A stretch of DNA of 64,000 bases from Gynurincola endophyticus (GCF_003991195.1 NZ_RCWL01000010.1:62001-126000), one strand, 5' to 3'. Shown: positions 26,491-36,178, counted from the stretch's first letter. Translations and numbers: made by a program. The notes: generated from the sequence alone by a model not told the origin.

Positions 26491-27009
26491 TTATTTAAAG
26501 AATAATGCTTTTAACTCTGTTGCCGCATCGGGTTGCATTTTACCGCCCAGTATCAGCCTTAGTTGACGTCTTCTTAAAGCGCCGTCATATAAAACTTTTT
26601 CCTCTTCTGTTTCCGGAATTAATGACGGAACATGAATAGGTTTTCCATTATTATCGATTGCTACAAATGTCAGGTAGGCTTCATTACTTTTATACTTGTG
26701 TTGTAATACCGTATCTTCTCCCCAAACATTTAAATGTACTTCCATAGAAGTATTGAAGGAGCGTGATACTTTAGCTTGTATATGAACAACATTACCCAGT
26801 TTGATAGAATTTTCAAAAGAAATATTGTCTACTGATGCAGTAACAACTGGTCTTCCGCAGTGTTTCAAGGCTGCCAAAGCACCCGCAATGTCCATCCAAT
26901 ACATTAATCTGCCCCCCATTAAATTGCCGAAAGTATTGGTATCATTCGGAAGTACTAACTCGGTCATAATCACACTCGACTCTTTGGCTGTTTTAGCTTT
27001 CAATTCCAT
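26491..27009 (-). CDS. Acyl-CoA thioesterase (YciA-like hotdog fold)
   Basis: 172 residues from ATG 27009. The longer frame to 27078 begins with residues unlike the family and is rejected. N-T-F-G-N-L-M-G-G-R-L-M-Y-W-M-D near residue 27 is the hotdog thioesterase motif with the catalytic Asp, followed by V-T-A-S-V-D-N-I-S-F. It hydrolyses acyl-CoA in the cytosol. Convergent with the acyltransferase. Confidence 0.92.
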   Translation of the reverse strand: MELKAKTAKESSVIMTELVLPNDTNTFGNLMGGRLMYWMDIAGALAALKHCGRPVVTASVDNISFENSIKLGNVVHIQAKVSRSFNTSMEVHLNVWGEDTVLQHKYKSNEAYLTFVAIDNNGKPIHVPSLIPETEEEKVLYDGALRRRQLRLILGGKMQPDAATELKALFFK

Positions 27010-27162
27010 GCAAAAGATTTTGTGCAAATATACTCTTACTGATTTAAAAAATAGAAGAGAGGGGCAAGTAATATACAACGAGAACGTTAAAGTGGGAGGG
27101 ATAATAAGCTTCTTTATTGCAGAAAAAAGGCTGCAATACGATCATTTGCAGCCTTTTGAATT

Positions 27163-28263
27163 TTATATTTGAATATGTTCCAGTTGTGATAAGAAATCAT
27201 CTTTAACATCTGAACCCAGTCCGGCTCCTTCCGGTACTTCTACATAAAAATCGTTATACCTGATTCCTCCGGTTACGGGATCTGCCAGATGGCCTACCAT
27301 ACAGGTATCAAGATCATAAAACTGAACTATATCATACGCCTGGGCAAATTGTGCAAAAGCACTTAATGCCAGTCTGCTTTCAAGCATACCACCGATCATA
27401 CACGGCATATTTGCTTTTCGGGCCACTTCGGCAATTTTAATAGATTCAAGTATACCGGAAGACTTGGCAAATTTGATATTCAGATAATGACAGCTGTCGG
27501 TAGCAATCAGTCTTTCTGCATCATGGTGGTGATAGATACTTTCATCAGCCATAATTTTTATGGGAGATAAATTTTTCAGTTCTGGTAATTTACCGTCATT
27601 CCAGGTACGCATCGGTTGTTCGCAATATTGAATATTTAAGTCACCCATAGCTGTTAATGCAAAGCGGGCATCTTCAAAGCTCCAACCCTGGTTGGCGTCA
27701 ATACGTAATTTAATTTCATCACCGGCGGCTGCTCTGATTTGTTGCATCCTGATCACATCCTCCTGAGCGTTTTTACCCAGCTTTACTTTGATCTTTTTTA
27801 CTCCCCGGGCTACAAAATCTTTTGCAGTGGCAGCCATTTTTTCAGGAGTATTAATTCCCATTGTTAAGTCGGTTTCCAACTGTTTGAGGCTTGTACCACC
27901 CAGGTATTTATAAAGAGGCAGGTTAACTTTTTTGGCATTCAGGTCATACAACGCCATATCAAATGCACTTTTAATAGTGGCATTTCCGGCGGTGAACAGA
28001 TGCAATTCCTGCATTCTTTCTTCTATATTTTCAGCGTTTTTGCTTTTCCATAAACGGGCAAAATCCTTCGCCATTTCAAAACAGGTGTTCTGTGTTTCTC
28101 CAACAATCATCGGGAATGCAGAACATTCGCCGACGCCATGAATACCTGCATCTGTATGAATACGGATAAATGTGTTTTGCGCATAGTCCATGGTGCCGGT
28201 GGCAATTGTAAACGGTTCCATCGGAATGCTGAATTTCCAGACATCAATGTGCGTAATTTTCAT
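27163..28263 (-). CDS. Dipeptide epimerase (enolase superfamily)
   Basis: 366 residues. The muconate-lactonizing subgroup: K-I-K-V-K-L-G (acid/base Lys near residue 158), metal ligands in L-R-I-D-A-N-Q-G-W, Y-C-E-Q-P and I-M-A-D-E-S, and the second Lys in L-N-I-K-F-A-K-S-S-G. That set is typical of L-Ala-D/L-Glu epimerases, which recycle murein peptides; specificity varies between members. It stands alone, divergent from proline dehydrogenase. Confidence 0.9.
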   Translation of the reverse strand: MKITHIDVWKFSIPMEPFTIATGTMDYAQNTFIRIHTDAGIHGVGECSAFPMIVGETQNTCFEMAKDFARLWKSKNAENIEERMQELHLFTAGNATIKSAFDMALYDLNAKKVNLPLYKYLGGTSLKQLETDLTMGINTPEKMAATAKDFVARGVKKIKVKLGKNAQEDVIRMQQIRAAAGDEIKLRIDANQGWSFEDARFALTAMGDLNIQYCEQPMRTWNDGKLPELKNLSPIKIMADESIYHHHDAERLIATDSCHYLNIKFAKSSGILESIKIAEVARKANMPCMIGGMLESRLALSAFAQFAQAYDIVQFYDLDTCMVGHLADPVTGGIRYNDFYVEVPEGAGLGSDVKDDFLSQLEHIQI

Positions 28264-28367
28264 ATAACATCAATAAGATAGTGTGTTGGAAAGGTATGAA
28301 AATTCTAAGATAACTCAGAGGGTTGCGGCTATTTCATAAATAGATTTTATAAATCCAATCGCTTAAG

Positions 28368-28375
28368 TATTTTTG
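28368..28375 (+). promoter_or_regulatory. Promoter -7 box for proline dehydrogenase
   Basis: TATTTTTG fits TAnnTTTG, 18 nt before the ATG at 28394, implying a very short leader. Confidence 0.4.
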
Positions 28376-28393
28376 CCAAACAATTGTTAGTTC

Positions 28394-29614
28394 ATGTCGA
28401 AAATTTCTTTTGATAACACAGCATATGCGTTTGCATATATGTCTGATAAGGAGCTTAAAAAAGCCGTACAGTTATACCAGATGATGGGTAAACCATGGTT
28501 AGTAAAATTAGGAGGTGTTTTTGCACCTGCCCTCTTAAAATGGAAACTACCTGTTAAAGGCATTATCAGGAATACAATTTATCAGCAATTTGTTGGTGGG
28601 GAAACTTTAGAAGCTACATTACCTGCCGTTCAGAAACTCGCTAAATATAATGTAGATTGTATACTTGATTATGGTGTGGAAGGCGGAGAAGGCGAAGCCA
28701 ATTTTGACCGGGCAACGGAAGAGTTTATCCGTGTGATTAATTTTGCTGCCAATGAAAAGAATATTCCTTTCATGAGTATTAAAGTAACCGGGTTTGCCCG
28801 TTTTGCTTTGTTAGAAAAAATTCATGGCCAAACACCTGAAATCGTAGCAGCCAACGGAGAAGTGATTCTGGCAGGATTAACAGAAGAAGAACTGGCTGAA
28901 TGGAACAGGGTGGAGGAGAGAATGGAACGTATCGCAGCAACTGCTTCAAAAGCAAAAGTAGGCGTAATGGTAGATGCTGAAGAAACGTGGATTCAATATC
29001 CCGTAGACGCATTGACGATGAAAATGATGAAAAAGTATAATCAGAAAGATGTAATTCTGTTTAATACGATTCAATTGTACCGTCATGACCGGTTAGCATT
29101 TTTACAACTTTCACATACTGTAGCGAAGGAAAACGATTTCATTTTAGGTGCTAAAATTGTAAGAGGCGCCTATATGGAAAAAGAAAGAAAACGTGCTGCA
29201 GAAATGGGGTATGCTTCCCCCATCCAGCTTACAAAAGAAGCCAGCGATAAAGACTATAATCTGGCGATAGAATTTTGTATAGAACACCTGAACCGTATTT
29301 CTGTAATTGTTGCTTCACATAACGAAAACAGTAGTGCGTTAGCGGCAAGCCTGCTCGACAGAAAAGGTATTGCACACGATCACCCGCATGTACATTTTTC
29401 ACAGTTATATGGGATGAGTGATAATATTACTTTTAATCTTGCTAAAGACGGATATAAAGTAAGTAAATACCTGCCTTTCGGACCTATTGAAGATGTTATT
29501 CCTTACCTCTTGCGAAGAGCTCAGGAAAACTCTTCGATTGCAGGGCAAACCGGCCGTGAATTACAATTACTCAGAAAAGAAATGGTACGTAGAAAAGCCG
29601 CAGCCGGCAGATAA
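28394..29614 (+). CDS. Proline dehydrogenase
   Basis: 406 residues, a stand-alone PRODH without the aldehyde dehydrogenase half found in PutA. The barrel carries M-V-D-A-E-E-T-W-I-Q near residue 195, Y-R-H-D-R-L-A-F-L, R-G-A-Y-M-E-K-E-R-K-R and Y-L-P-F-G-P-I-E-D-V-I-P-Y-L-L-R-R, the FAD- and proline-binding set. It oxidises proline to pyrroline-5-carboxylate with electrons to quinone. Flanked by its own promoter box and a terminator. Confidence 0.95.
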   Translation: MSKISFDNTAYAFAYMSDKELKKAVQLYQMMGKPWLVKLGGVFAPALLKWKLPVKGIIRNTIYQQFVGGETLEATLPAVQKLAKYNVDCILDYGVEGGEGEANFDRATEEFIRVINFAANEKNIPFMSIKVTGFARFALLEKIHGQTPEIVAANGEVILAGLTEEELAEWNRVEERMERIAATASKAKVGVMVDAEETWIQYPVDALTMKMMKKYNQKDVILFNTIQLYRHDRLAFLQLSHTVAKENDFILGAKIVRGAYMEKERKRAAEMGYASPIQLTKEASDKDYNLAIEFCIEHLNRISVIVASHNENSSALAASLLDRKGIAHDHPHVHFSQLYGMSDNITFNLAKDGYKVSKYLPFGPIEDVIPYLLRRAQENSSIAGQTGRELQLLRKEMVRRKAAAGR

Positions 29615-29679
29615 AATCCGATTTGGAAAATTCAATTATTTTTTGTATCTTATTTAGATAGGCCTGAGCCAAAAACAAA

Positions 29680-29704
29680 AAGGATGTCGTAAAGACATCC
29701 TTCT
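29680..29704. terminator. Terminator between proline dehydrogenase and convergent gene
   Basis: AAGGATGTC (29680-29688) and GACATCCTT (29694-29702) with a 5-nt loop; A-run upstream and T-rich downstream, so usable in both directions. Confidence 0.85.
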
Positions 29705-29705
29705 T

Positions 29706-30356
29706 TTATTTTAAGAAGTTGAATTTTAAAGAAATTTCACTGAAAAGATGTGTGTCGTATATATTATACGCTTTCAGGTCATATTGATTTTTATTACTTT
29801 GTACTGACCAGCCTACTTTAGCCAGTAAAAATACCTGTTTTGATACTCTGTAAATACCTCCGGTAAAAGGATGGAAGCCGATTGATAAACCGTTATTGTC
29901 GATCTGCAGATCGCTTTCGATATAGCTTGGAGAAATAGAGTTATAACCTGGTTTAAAGTTGATCGTGGAGCCTAAGCCGAACATTGGGTGCACTTTAGCT
30001 TTTGATTTTCTTTTAGCTACCAGTATCCCGAAATTCACATTACCTGCTTGTGTAGCTCTGGTATCACCTGTAAATGATCTTCCGTCGTCTTTGTTTTTGT
30101 AAGAAAAGTTAAAGCTGGGGATAAAATGCAGATTTACTTCGTAAAAAACAGGGCTTTCAACCGAAGGCATTTTTCCGATTCCTACGAAAAAACTATTTAA
30201 CATTTTGTCGGGAGCGTCGAGATACCATTGCTTCAACCCTACATTAATTGCCAGATTACTGGGTTCTTTGTTAGCCTCACCTTGTATAACTGTTTGTGAG
30301 AATGTCGTTAGCTGGTTCAAAATCAATACTGCAAGTATTCCTATTACTTTTCTCAT
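29706..30356 (-). CDS. Hypothetical outer-membrane beta-barrel-like protein
   Basis: 216 residues. A cleavable signal peptide ends near T-T-F-S-Q. The mature part has alternating hydrophobic and polar residues, Gly/Asn/Tyr turns and a C-terminal aromatic/hydrophobic end (S-L-K-F-N-F-L-K), as in small outer-membrane barrels of Bacteroidota. No family recognised. Confidence 0.7.
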   Translation of the reverse strand: MRKVIGILAVLILNQLTTFSQTVIQGEANKEPSNLAINVGLKQWYLDAPDKMLNSFFVGIGKMPSVESPVFYEVNLHFIPSFNFSYKNKDDGRSFTGDTRATQAGNVNFGILVAKRKSKAKVHPMFGLGSTINFKPGYNSISPSYIESDLQIDNNGLSIGFHPFTGGIYRVSKQVFLLAKVGWSVQSNKNQYDLKAYNIYDTHLFSEISLKFNFLK

Positions 30357-30428
30357 AGCGTTTTAGTGGTTAAATCATTTATGTTTTTGCTAACAATATT
30401 TGGTGTGCGATTTGAGTCTAAATATACC

Positions 30429-30719
30429 ATGAATTTTGGAGGTATGACACAAATTGCAGTTTTTCTTTTTTGGATACTTTTGCCTTGTGCAGTGGTGGCT
30501 GTTTCCGTTACAGCTATTCTTCATTTAAGATCAAAACAGAAGCGTCAAAAGCTTTTTGTCAGTTCTGAACAAAAGCGAATCAGTGAATTGGAAAAAGAGT
30601 TAAAGCATTACAAAAAGGCATACAATAAACTCTTATGCAAATACCACGCTACGAAAAAAACAGATGAAGTGGAAGTCGATGAATCAATCCTTCAACCGTT
30701 TAGTCATTCCGAAAATTAA
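30429..30719 (+). CDS. Hypothetical small membrane protein with coiled tail
   Basis: 96 residues from ATG 30429; a GTG at 30366 would add 21 residues but overlaps the promoter area of the divergent gene. One TM helix (about residues 6-29) is followed by a basic stretch and a helical K/E-rich segment (S-E-L-E-K-E-L-K-H-Y) likely to be a coiled coil. Function unknown. Confidence 0.55.
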   Translation: MNFGGMTQIAVFLFWILLPCAVVAVSVTAILHLRSKQKRQKLFVSSEQKRISELEKELKHYKKAYNKLLCKYHATKKTDEVEVDESILQPFSHSEN

Positions 30720-30723
30720 TAGT

Positions 30724-31314
30724 TTATTTCTTTTTGGCAAACTTTGATTCGCCGGCGGTAATAACAGCTTTTATACGGTTATCTTTTGGTGGAATCGGAC
30801 AATTGTAACCAGTTGTATAAGCGCAATAACCGGTGTATGCACGATTGAAATCTATATAGAGTAAGCCATCCGAAATGGCGTCTAAAGGAAAATCCAGATA
30901 CCGGCCGCCTTCGTAGGTGGTAGCTCCATTCGAACCATCGTAAAAAGGCAGGAAAAACATCTCTGTCATCTTTTCCTGACCGGGTATATTTTCGAACTTA
31001 TAAAGATAAAGCACTTCCCGCTGACCTTTTATTTCAAATAGTAATCTGGCATATTTACGGGCAGATCTGATTTTGGTGCCTGTAGTAGGTATTTTAACAA
31101 TCGGCTGATTGGGTAAAAACTGAACAGCAGCTTTTACGTAAAATGCAGGGTCTCCGTCAAAGAACCTCAGATAAGTAGTATCATCTCCTATAATAGGATA
31201 TAAATCAGCTACATATTTCGTTCTGTAAACAGTCAGAGAGTCTTGCGAAAAAGTTTGTGCATGTGTAGAATATGTTACTAATAATAGCACTGTTGCAAGA
31301 ATGTGTTTCAACAT
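30724..31314 (-). CDS. DUF1684 domain protein, secreted
   Basis: 196 residues from ATG 31314, giving a clean signal peptide ending T-H-A-Q. The frame extends further upstream but with no signal-like start. The C-terminal half has [12 protein letters not shown] and [10 protein letters not shown], the DUF1684 signature (usually N-P-x-C-A-Y ... C-P-x-P-P-x-N-x-L). Periplasmic protein of unknown function. Divergent from thyA. Confidence 0.9.
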   Translation of the reverse strand: MLKHILATVLLLVTYSTHAQTFSQDSLTVYRTKYVADLYPIIGDDTTYLRFFDGDPAFYVKAAVQFLPNQPIVKIPTTGTKIRSARKYARLLFEIKGQREVLYLYKFENIPGQEKMTEMFFLPFYDGSNGATTYEGGRYLDFPLDAISDGLLYIDFNRAYTGYCAYTTGYNCPIPPKDNRIKAVITAGESKFAKKK

Positions 31315-31322
31315 ATTTTTTC

Positions 31323-31330
31323 TAAATTTG
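31323..31330 (+). promoter_or_regulatory. Promoter -7 box for thyA
   Basis: TAAATTTG matches TAnnTTTG, 21 nt before the thyA ATG. It overlaps the upstream side of the divergent DUF1684 gene. Confidence 0.45.
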
Positions 31331-31351
31331 ACGCATTGTAAATATACAACT

Positions 31352-32167
31352 ATGGAACAATACATCTCATTAGTAAAGCATATTTTAGAGGAGGGCGTGA
31401 AAAAAGAAGACAGAACCGGTACAGGTACCTATAGTTGCTTTGGTTATCAGATGAGATTCGACCTGGCAAAAGGTTTTCCGGTGGTAACAACTAAAAAATT
31501 ACACCTGAGAAGTATTATCCATGAGCTTTTATGGTTTCTGAAGGGCGAAACAAATATCCGGTATCTGAAAGAGAACGGCGTAAGCATATGGGACGAATGG
31601 GCCGATGAAGAGGGCAACCTGGGGCCGGTATATGGTAAACAATGGCGTTCATGGCAGGGAACAGACGGAAAAACTATTGACCAGATTTCAGATCTGATTC
31701 ATCAGCTGAAAACAAATCCGGACAGCCGCCGTTTGATTGTAAGTGCATGGAATGTAGCTGAATTACCTGAAATGGCACTCATGCCTTGCCATTCGCTGTT
31801 TCAGTTCTATACAACACCTCCTGATCAACAAACAGGCAGACGAAAACTAAGCTGCCAGCTCTATCAACGTTCGGCAGATGTATTTCTGGGAGTTCCCTTC
31901 AACATAGCTTCTTATGCTTTGTTAACGATGATGATTGCACAAGTATGTGATATGGATTACGGAGATTTTGTACATACTTTCGGAGATGTACATTTGTATA
32001 CCAACCATATGGAACAAGCGAAATTGCAATTAACACGCGAACCTTATCCATTGCCTGTAATGGAGCTCAATAAAAATGTAAAAGATATCTTTGAATTTAC
32101 TTACGAAGACTTTACCTTACACAATTATCAATCACATCCTGGCATTAAAGCTCCTGTAGCTGTATAA
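31352..32167 (+). CDS. thyA: Thymidylate synthase
   Basis: 271 residues from ATG 31352, close to the 264 of E. coli; the upstream frame start is not used. D-R-T-G-T-G-T at the N-terminus, the catalytic Cys in M-P-C-H-S-L-F-Q-F and the nucleotide-binding [19 protein letters not shown] are intact. It makes dTMP from dUMP and methylene-THF. folA follows within 10 nt, so the dihydrofolate produced is recycled by the same operon. Confidence 0.97.
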   Translation: MEQYISLVKHILEEGVKKEDRTGTGTYSCFGYQMRFDLAKGFPVVTTKKLHLRSIIHELLWFLKGETNIRYLKENGVSIWDEWADEEGNLGPVYGKQWRSWQGTDGKTIDQISDLIHQLKTNPDSRRLIVSAWNVAELPEMALMPCHSLFQFYTTPPDQQTGRRKLSCQLYQRSADVFLGVPFNIASYALLTMMIAQVCDMDYGDFVHTFGDVHLYTNHMEQAKLQLTREPYPLPVMELNKNVKDIFEFTYEDFTLHNYQSHPGIKAPVAV

Positions 32168-32175
32168 AATTACTT

Positions 32176-32679
32176 ATGATTAAAGTTTCAATTATCGTTG
32201 CAGTCGGCAATAATTTAGAAATCGGTAAAGACAATCAAATGCTTTGGCACTTACCGAATGAATTGAAGTATTTTAAAAATACTACCTGGGGAATGCCGAT
32301 TGTAATGGGTAGAAAAACCTTTGAATCTTTAGGTAAAACATTACCGGGAAGAGAAAATATTGTTATTACGGGTCAGAGAGACTGGAATGCTGCAGGTATT
32401 GTGGCCGTTCATTCTATTGATGAAGCTATACAGGCTGCAAAGAAAACGGATGCCACAGAGTTGTTTGTAATCGGTGGCGGTAAGATCTACGAACAAACAC
32501 TGCCTCTGGCTCAAACTCTTTATATAACCCGTGTACAAGGTAGTTTTGAAGCTACCGTATTCTTTCCTGAATGGAATGAAGATGCTTTCGAATTGATAAA
32601 AGAAAAACATTTTGAAGCAGATGAAAAGCATGCTTATCCATATACATTTCAGGTGTGGGAAAGAAAACCCCTTAATTAA
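32176..32679 (+). CDS. folA: Dihydrofolate reductase
   Basis: 167 residues. I-G-K-D-N-Q-M-L-W-H-L-P-N-E-L-K-Y-F-K carries the substrate-binding Trp and the acidic residue (Glu here), G-R-K-T-F-E-S-L-G and V-I-G-G-G-K-I-Y are the NADPH site. It reduces dihydrofolate to tetrahydrofolate. Encoded directly after thyA. Confidence 0.97.
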   Translation: MIKVSIIVAVGNNLEIGKDNQMLWHLPNELKYFKNTTWGMPIVMGRKTFESLGKTLPGRENIVITGQRDWNAAGIVAVHSIDEAIQAAKKTDATELFVIGGGKIYEQTLPLAQTLYITRVQGSFEATVFFPEWNEDAFELIKEKHFEADEKHAYPYTFQVWERKPLN

Positions 32680-32684
32680 TCGGT

Positions 32685-33482
32685 ATGTATTCAGCTTTTC
32701 AACTAGCAAAAAAGTTTATCGGTTTTTATTTTAAAGCGTCTAACAGAAAAGGTCATGGTATTCATTCACCTTTCGTTTTTCATTTTATAAAATTTGTAAA
32801 AAACGATCGACGTTTGTTTTATGCTTACAACAGTATTGAACAACTGCGTAAGGTTGTAAAGAAAGATACATCTGTTATTGAGGTGGTGGATTATGGTGCC
32901 GGCAGTATTACCGGGGCAACTAAATACAGAAGTATTAAGGCTATCGCTAAAAGCTCAGCTAAACCAAAAGCAATTGCACAATTGCTTTTCAGAATGGTAC
33001 AAAATTATAACCCCCAATGCATGGTAGAGCTGGGTACTTCGTTAGGATTTACCAGTAGTTATCTGGCTGCCGGTAATTTAAAAGGGCAATTAGTTACGCT
33101 TGAAGGAGATCCTACTATTCTGGACAAAGCAAGGCAACATTTTAATTATCTTGGGTTAAACAATATCACAACGATTGTTGGTAATTTCGATCACACGCTT
33201 CCAAAGTTATTGGCAAATTTGCAGCAGGTAGATTTTGCATTTGTTGACGGCAATCACAGATATCAGCCTACTGTTAATTATTTTCAACAACTTCTTGAAA
33301 AATCTCATTCCAAAACAATTCTGGTATTTGACGATATTCATTGGAGCCAGGAAATGGAATCGGCCTGGGCTTATATTCAGCAGCATGATGCGGTACGATT
33401 AACCATCGATATGTTTTTTATCGGAATTGTAGTATTGGACACTTCAATTAAAGAAAAACAGCATTTTTGTGTAAACTGGTAA
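32685..33482 (+). CDS. Class I SAM-dependent methyltransferase
   Basis: 265 residues. The SAM motif V-E-L-G-T-S-L-G-F-T-S-S-Y-L-A is near residue 110, and V-D-F-A-F-V-D-G-N-H-R-Y follows, as in O-methyltransferase-like enzymes (Methyltransf_24 type). A conserved H-G-I-H-S-P-F-V-F-H-F near the N-terminus is common in Bacteroidota members. Substrate unknown. It starts 5 nt after folA and probably belongs to the same transcript. Confidence 0.85.
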   Translation: MYSAFQLAKKFIGFYFKASNRKGHGIHSPFVFHFIKFVKNDRRLFYAYNSIEQLRKVVKKDTSVIEVVDYGAGSITGATKYRSIKAIAKSSAKPKAIAQLLFRMVQNYNPQCMVELGTSLGFTSSYLAAGNLKGQLVTLEGDPTILDKARQHFNYLGLNNITTIVGNFDHTLPKLLANLQQVDFAFVDGNHRYQPTVNYFQQLLEKSHSKTILVFDDIHWSQEMESAWAYIQQHDAVRLTIDMFFIGIVVLDTSIKEKQHFCVNW

Positions 33483-33487
33483 TCCAG

Positions 33488-33495
33488 TATCTTTG
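33488..33495 (+). promoter_or_regulatory. Promoter -7 box for the RNA methyltransferase
   Basis: TATCTTTG matches TAnnTTTG and lies 17 nt before the TTG start at 33512. Confidence 0.4.
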
Positions 33496-33511
33496 AATTA
33501 AACTATTCTCA

Positions 33512-34900
33512 TTGGCAATATTACCTTCAGCGCTTATTGATGCTTTATCACAAATAGAGCATCTGAACGTTAACCGGTTACAGGAAGTTCACCATCATCC
33601 TGAAACGATTACCAGTATCCGCTTAAATCCTCTGAAACAGTTGGATGTTCCGGTGTTTGAAGTGAACGGAGAGTCTGTAATAACTTCTGATGTTCCCTGG
33701 AATCGTTATGGGCGGTATCTCAGTCAAAGACCTTCTTTTATTGCCGATCCTTTGTTACATGCCGGTGCTTATTATGTACAGGAAGCCTCCAGTATGTTTG
33801 TTGAACAAGCGCTGAAAGCAGCCGGAGCTGATCGTACAGGATTAAAAGTGCTGGACTTATGCGCTGCGCCCGGAGGGAAATCGACCTTGATTCAATCTTA
33901 TATCGATCCGGGTAGTTTGCTTGTGAGTAATGAAGTCATTAAAAACCGCGCCAATATATTAGAAGAAAATCTGACGAAATGGGGTGGTGCTAATGTAATG
34001 GTATCTAATAATGATCCTGCCGATTTTTCTCCTTTAAAAAACTTTTTTGATGTAATAGTAGTGGATGCCCCCTGCAGTGGTAGTGGGTTATTCCGGCGTG
34101 ATGCAGAAGCAATCGATGAATGGAGTTTACAAAATGTTCAGCTCTGCTGTCAACGTCAACAGAGAATTTTAGCAGATATATTACCGGTTCTAAAAGAAGA
34201 CGGCTATCTGATCTACTCAACTTGTTCCTTCTCTGTAGAGGAGAATGAAAAAATGGTTGACTGGTTACTTGCAACGTTTGAATTAGCATCAGTACCGGTT
34301 CCGCTGGAAGCTGAATGGAAAATTCAGGAAACAATCAGTGAAAAAGAAAAAGGAAAGGGGTATCGGTTTTATCCCCATTTACTCAAAGGAGAAGGCTTTT
34401 TTCTGGCGGTTTTCCAAAAAAAATCAGCTATTGATAAATTTAAGTGGAAAGGGGGAAAGAAAAAATTGATACAGGTAGCACCGAAAGCTAGTCAGGAAGT
34501 ATTAAAATTATGGACAAATACGACTGATTTACAATACTATAAGATACAAGACCGTTATTTTGCCCTGCCTTCAGTATTGGAACAAGATTTGTTCATCCTG
34601 AGTGAAACTTTGTATCTTAGAAACGCGGGAGTCGGATTCGGAAAAATAAACGGCCATGAGCTGATTCCTGAACACTCGTTAGCATTGAGTAGGGTATATG
34701 CAGATTCAATTCCGTGTTTGGCAGTAGATTATTCTCAGGCGATACAATACTTAAAGAAACAAGCGTTAAATTTAAGTACAAATAAAAAGGGATGGCACCT
34801 CGTTACTTATCAATCGTTACCTTTGGGATGGGTAAAGATATTGGCTAATCGGATGAATAATTATTATCCTGCAAATTGGAGAATACTTAAAGATATCTAG
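33512..34900 (+). CDS. RsmF/NOL1-type rRNA cytosine-C5 methyltransferase
   Basis: 462 residues with a TTG start. Motif I D-L-C-A-A-P-G-G-K-S-T near residue 115, motif IV D-A-P-C-S-G-S-G-L-F-R-R and motif VI S-T-C-S-F-S-V-E-E-N-E contain the two catalytic cysteines of m5C RNA methyltransferases. The C-terminal part is the RsmF-like RNA-binding extension. Likely target is 16S rRNA. Ends with TAG. Confidence 0.93.
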   Translation: MAILPSALIDALSQIEHLNVNRLQEVHHHPETITSIRLNPLKQLDVPVFEVNGESVITSDVPWNRYGRYLSQRPSFIADPLLHAGAYYVQEASSMFVEQALKAAGADRTGLKVLDLCAAPGGKSTLIQSYIDPGSLLVSNEVIKNRANILEENLTKWGGANVMVSNNDPADFSPLKNFFDVIVVDAPCSGSGLFRRDAEAIDEWSLQNVQLCCQRQQRILADILPVLKEDGYLIYSTCSFSVEENEKMVDWLLATFELASVPVPLEAEWKIQETISEKEKGKGYRFYPHLLKGEGFFLAVFQKKSAIDKFKWKGGKKKLIQVAPKASQEVLKLWTNTTDLQYYKIQDRYFALPSVLEQDLFILSETLYLRNAGVGFGKINGHELIPEHSLALSRVYADSIPCLAVDYSQAIQYLKKQALNLSTNKKGWHLVTYQSLPLGWVKILANRMNNYYPANWRILKDI

Positions 34901-34967
34901 TTGAAAATAATTCTTCATATTTGCGATGTCGTTGAATGACAAATATGAAAACACGAAATATTGACCT

Positions 34968-36104
34968 ATGTTGAAAAAAGGATTGTTAGCGTTTATTTTA
35001 GTATGTAGTGTATTCATTGCATGGGCGCAGCCTGATTTAACGGTTCAGGGCACTTCAGGTAATCTCTATATAGTGCATAAAGTTCAACCGCAGGAAAACT
35101 GGTATAGTATCGGACGTATCTATAATTTAAGTCCGAGAGAAATTGCTCCTTTTAACGGCAAAAGTCTGGATGCAAGTTTATCTATCGGACAAGAATTGAA
35201 AATTCCTTTAAAATCTGGAAATTTTGATCAGCAGAAACGAGTGGCTGCAGGTGAAACATTGGTTCCTCTTTTTCACCATGTGAAACCACAGGAGTGGATG
35301 TTTCGCATTAGTCAGCAATACAACAAAGTTCCGGTAGTGAATCTTGAATCATGGAATAATATCAGGAATGAAGATTTGAAAGTGGGAATGGATATTATCA
35401 TCGGATTTTTAAAAGTTAAAACCGATGAATCTGTATTAGCAAAAAATGGCAATGCGATGAAGCCGTCTGCGGTAAATAATAACAGTGCGGCAGTTGCTAC
35501 GGCTCCTGTGAATACAAATCCATCAACAGGTGTAAGTACAGGTGTTAATAATCCGCCTGTAAACAATAATCCGCCTGTAAACAATAATCCGCCCGTAAAT
35601 AGTGGTGTGGTGACTACAACACCGCCTCCCGTAAATAATAATACCGGTGGAGTGCCTGTAAAAGTGATTGTAGACGATCCTAAAACCACTACAGCTGAAA
35701 AACCGGTTACAACTCCGGTAGTAAGCAATGTTGATGAGGAAATGCCGGCAACTTCAAATACACAATCAACTATCTCCAATACCAACAAATTAGTTGATCA
35801 TAAAGGTGGTTACTTTAAATCACAATACAAAAACGGAAGAAAGTCAACCAGTGGAAATTCTGATATTTTCAAATCAACCAGTGGTTGGAGCGATGGAAAA
35901 TATTATGCTTTAATGAATGATGTTCCTGTAGGAACAATTATCAGTGTAACATTTCCGTCTACGAGAAAAACTGTATTTGTAAAAGTGTTGGGCGGCTTAC
36001 CGGATATGCGTCAGAGTGAAGGATTAACACTCCGGATCAGTGATGCCGCAGCAGCAGCTTTGGGTGTAAGTAACTCGAAATTTTATGTAGAAGTAGCTTA
36101 TTAG
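34968..36104 (+). CDS. LysM-domain protein with RlpA-like C-terminal domain
   Basis: 378 residues. A signal peptide ends near F-I-A-W-A-Q-P. Two LysM-like units follow: H-K-V-Q-P-Q-E-N-W-Y-S-I-G-R-I-Y with I-G-Q-E-L-K-I-P, and H-H-V-K-P-Q-E-W-M-F-R-I-S-Q-Q-Y. A low-complexity Asn/Pro/Val/Thr linker runs from about residue 160 to 275. The last 100 residues look like a double-psi beta-barrel (G-T-I-I-S-V-T-F-P-S-T-R-K-T-V-F-V-K-V-L-G, then L-R-I-S-D-A-A-A-A-A-L-G). It would bind peptidoglycan in the periplasm. Confidence 0.85.
   Translation: MLKKGLLAFILVCSVFIAWAQPDLTVQGTSGNLYIVHKVQPQENWYSIGRIYNLSPREIAPFNGKSLDASLSIGQELKIPLKSGNFDQQKRVAAGETLVPLFHHVKPQEWMFRISQQYNKVPVVNLESWNNIRNEDLKVGMDIIIGFLKVKTDESVLAKNGNAMKPSAVNNNSAAVATAPVNTNPSTGVSTGVNNPPVNNNPPVNNNPPVNSGVVTTTPPPVNNNTGGVPVKVIVDDPKTTTAEKPVTTPVVSNVDEEMPATSNTQSTISNTNKLVDHKGGYFKSQYKNGRKSTSGNSDIFKSTSGWSDGKYYALMNDVPVGTIISVTFPSTRKTVFVKVLGGLPDMRQSEGLTLRISDAAAAALGVSNSKFYVEVAY
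35547..35600 (+). repeat. Three tandem 18-nt repeats in the LysM linker
   Basis: The unit AATAATCCGCCTGTAAAC occurs three times in a row (35547, 35565, 35583), the last copy with two changes. Each copy encodes N-N-P-P-V-N. Likely to vary in copy number between strains. Confidence 0.9.
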
Positions 36105-36129
36105 TAAGAATTGTAAAACACATAGATTG

Positions 36130-36178
36130 AACCCTTAAGGAATTTAGAAAATACGCTGAATTTCTTGAGGGTTTTTTT
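36130..36178 (+). terminator. Terminator of the LysM gene
   Basis: AACCCTTAAGGAATT (from 36130) pairs with AATTTCTTGAGGGTT (to 36172) with one mismatch, followed by a T-run. Confidence 0.85.

Noticed and set aside
35547-35600. Possible CRISPR-like repeats
   Set aside because: Repeats are contiguous without spacers and lie in frame inside a coding region.
35312-35788. 158-codon frame opposite the LysM gene
   Set aside because: It is the low-complexity complement of the Asn/Pro/Val linker; no independent support.
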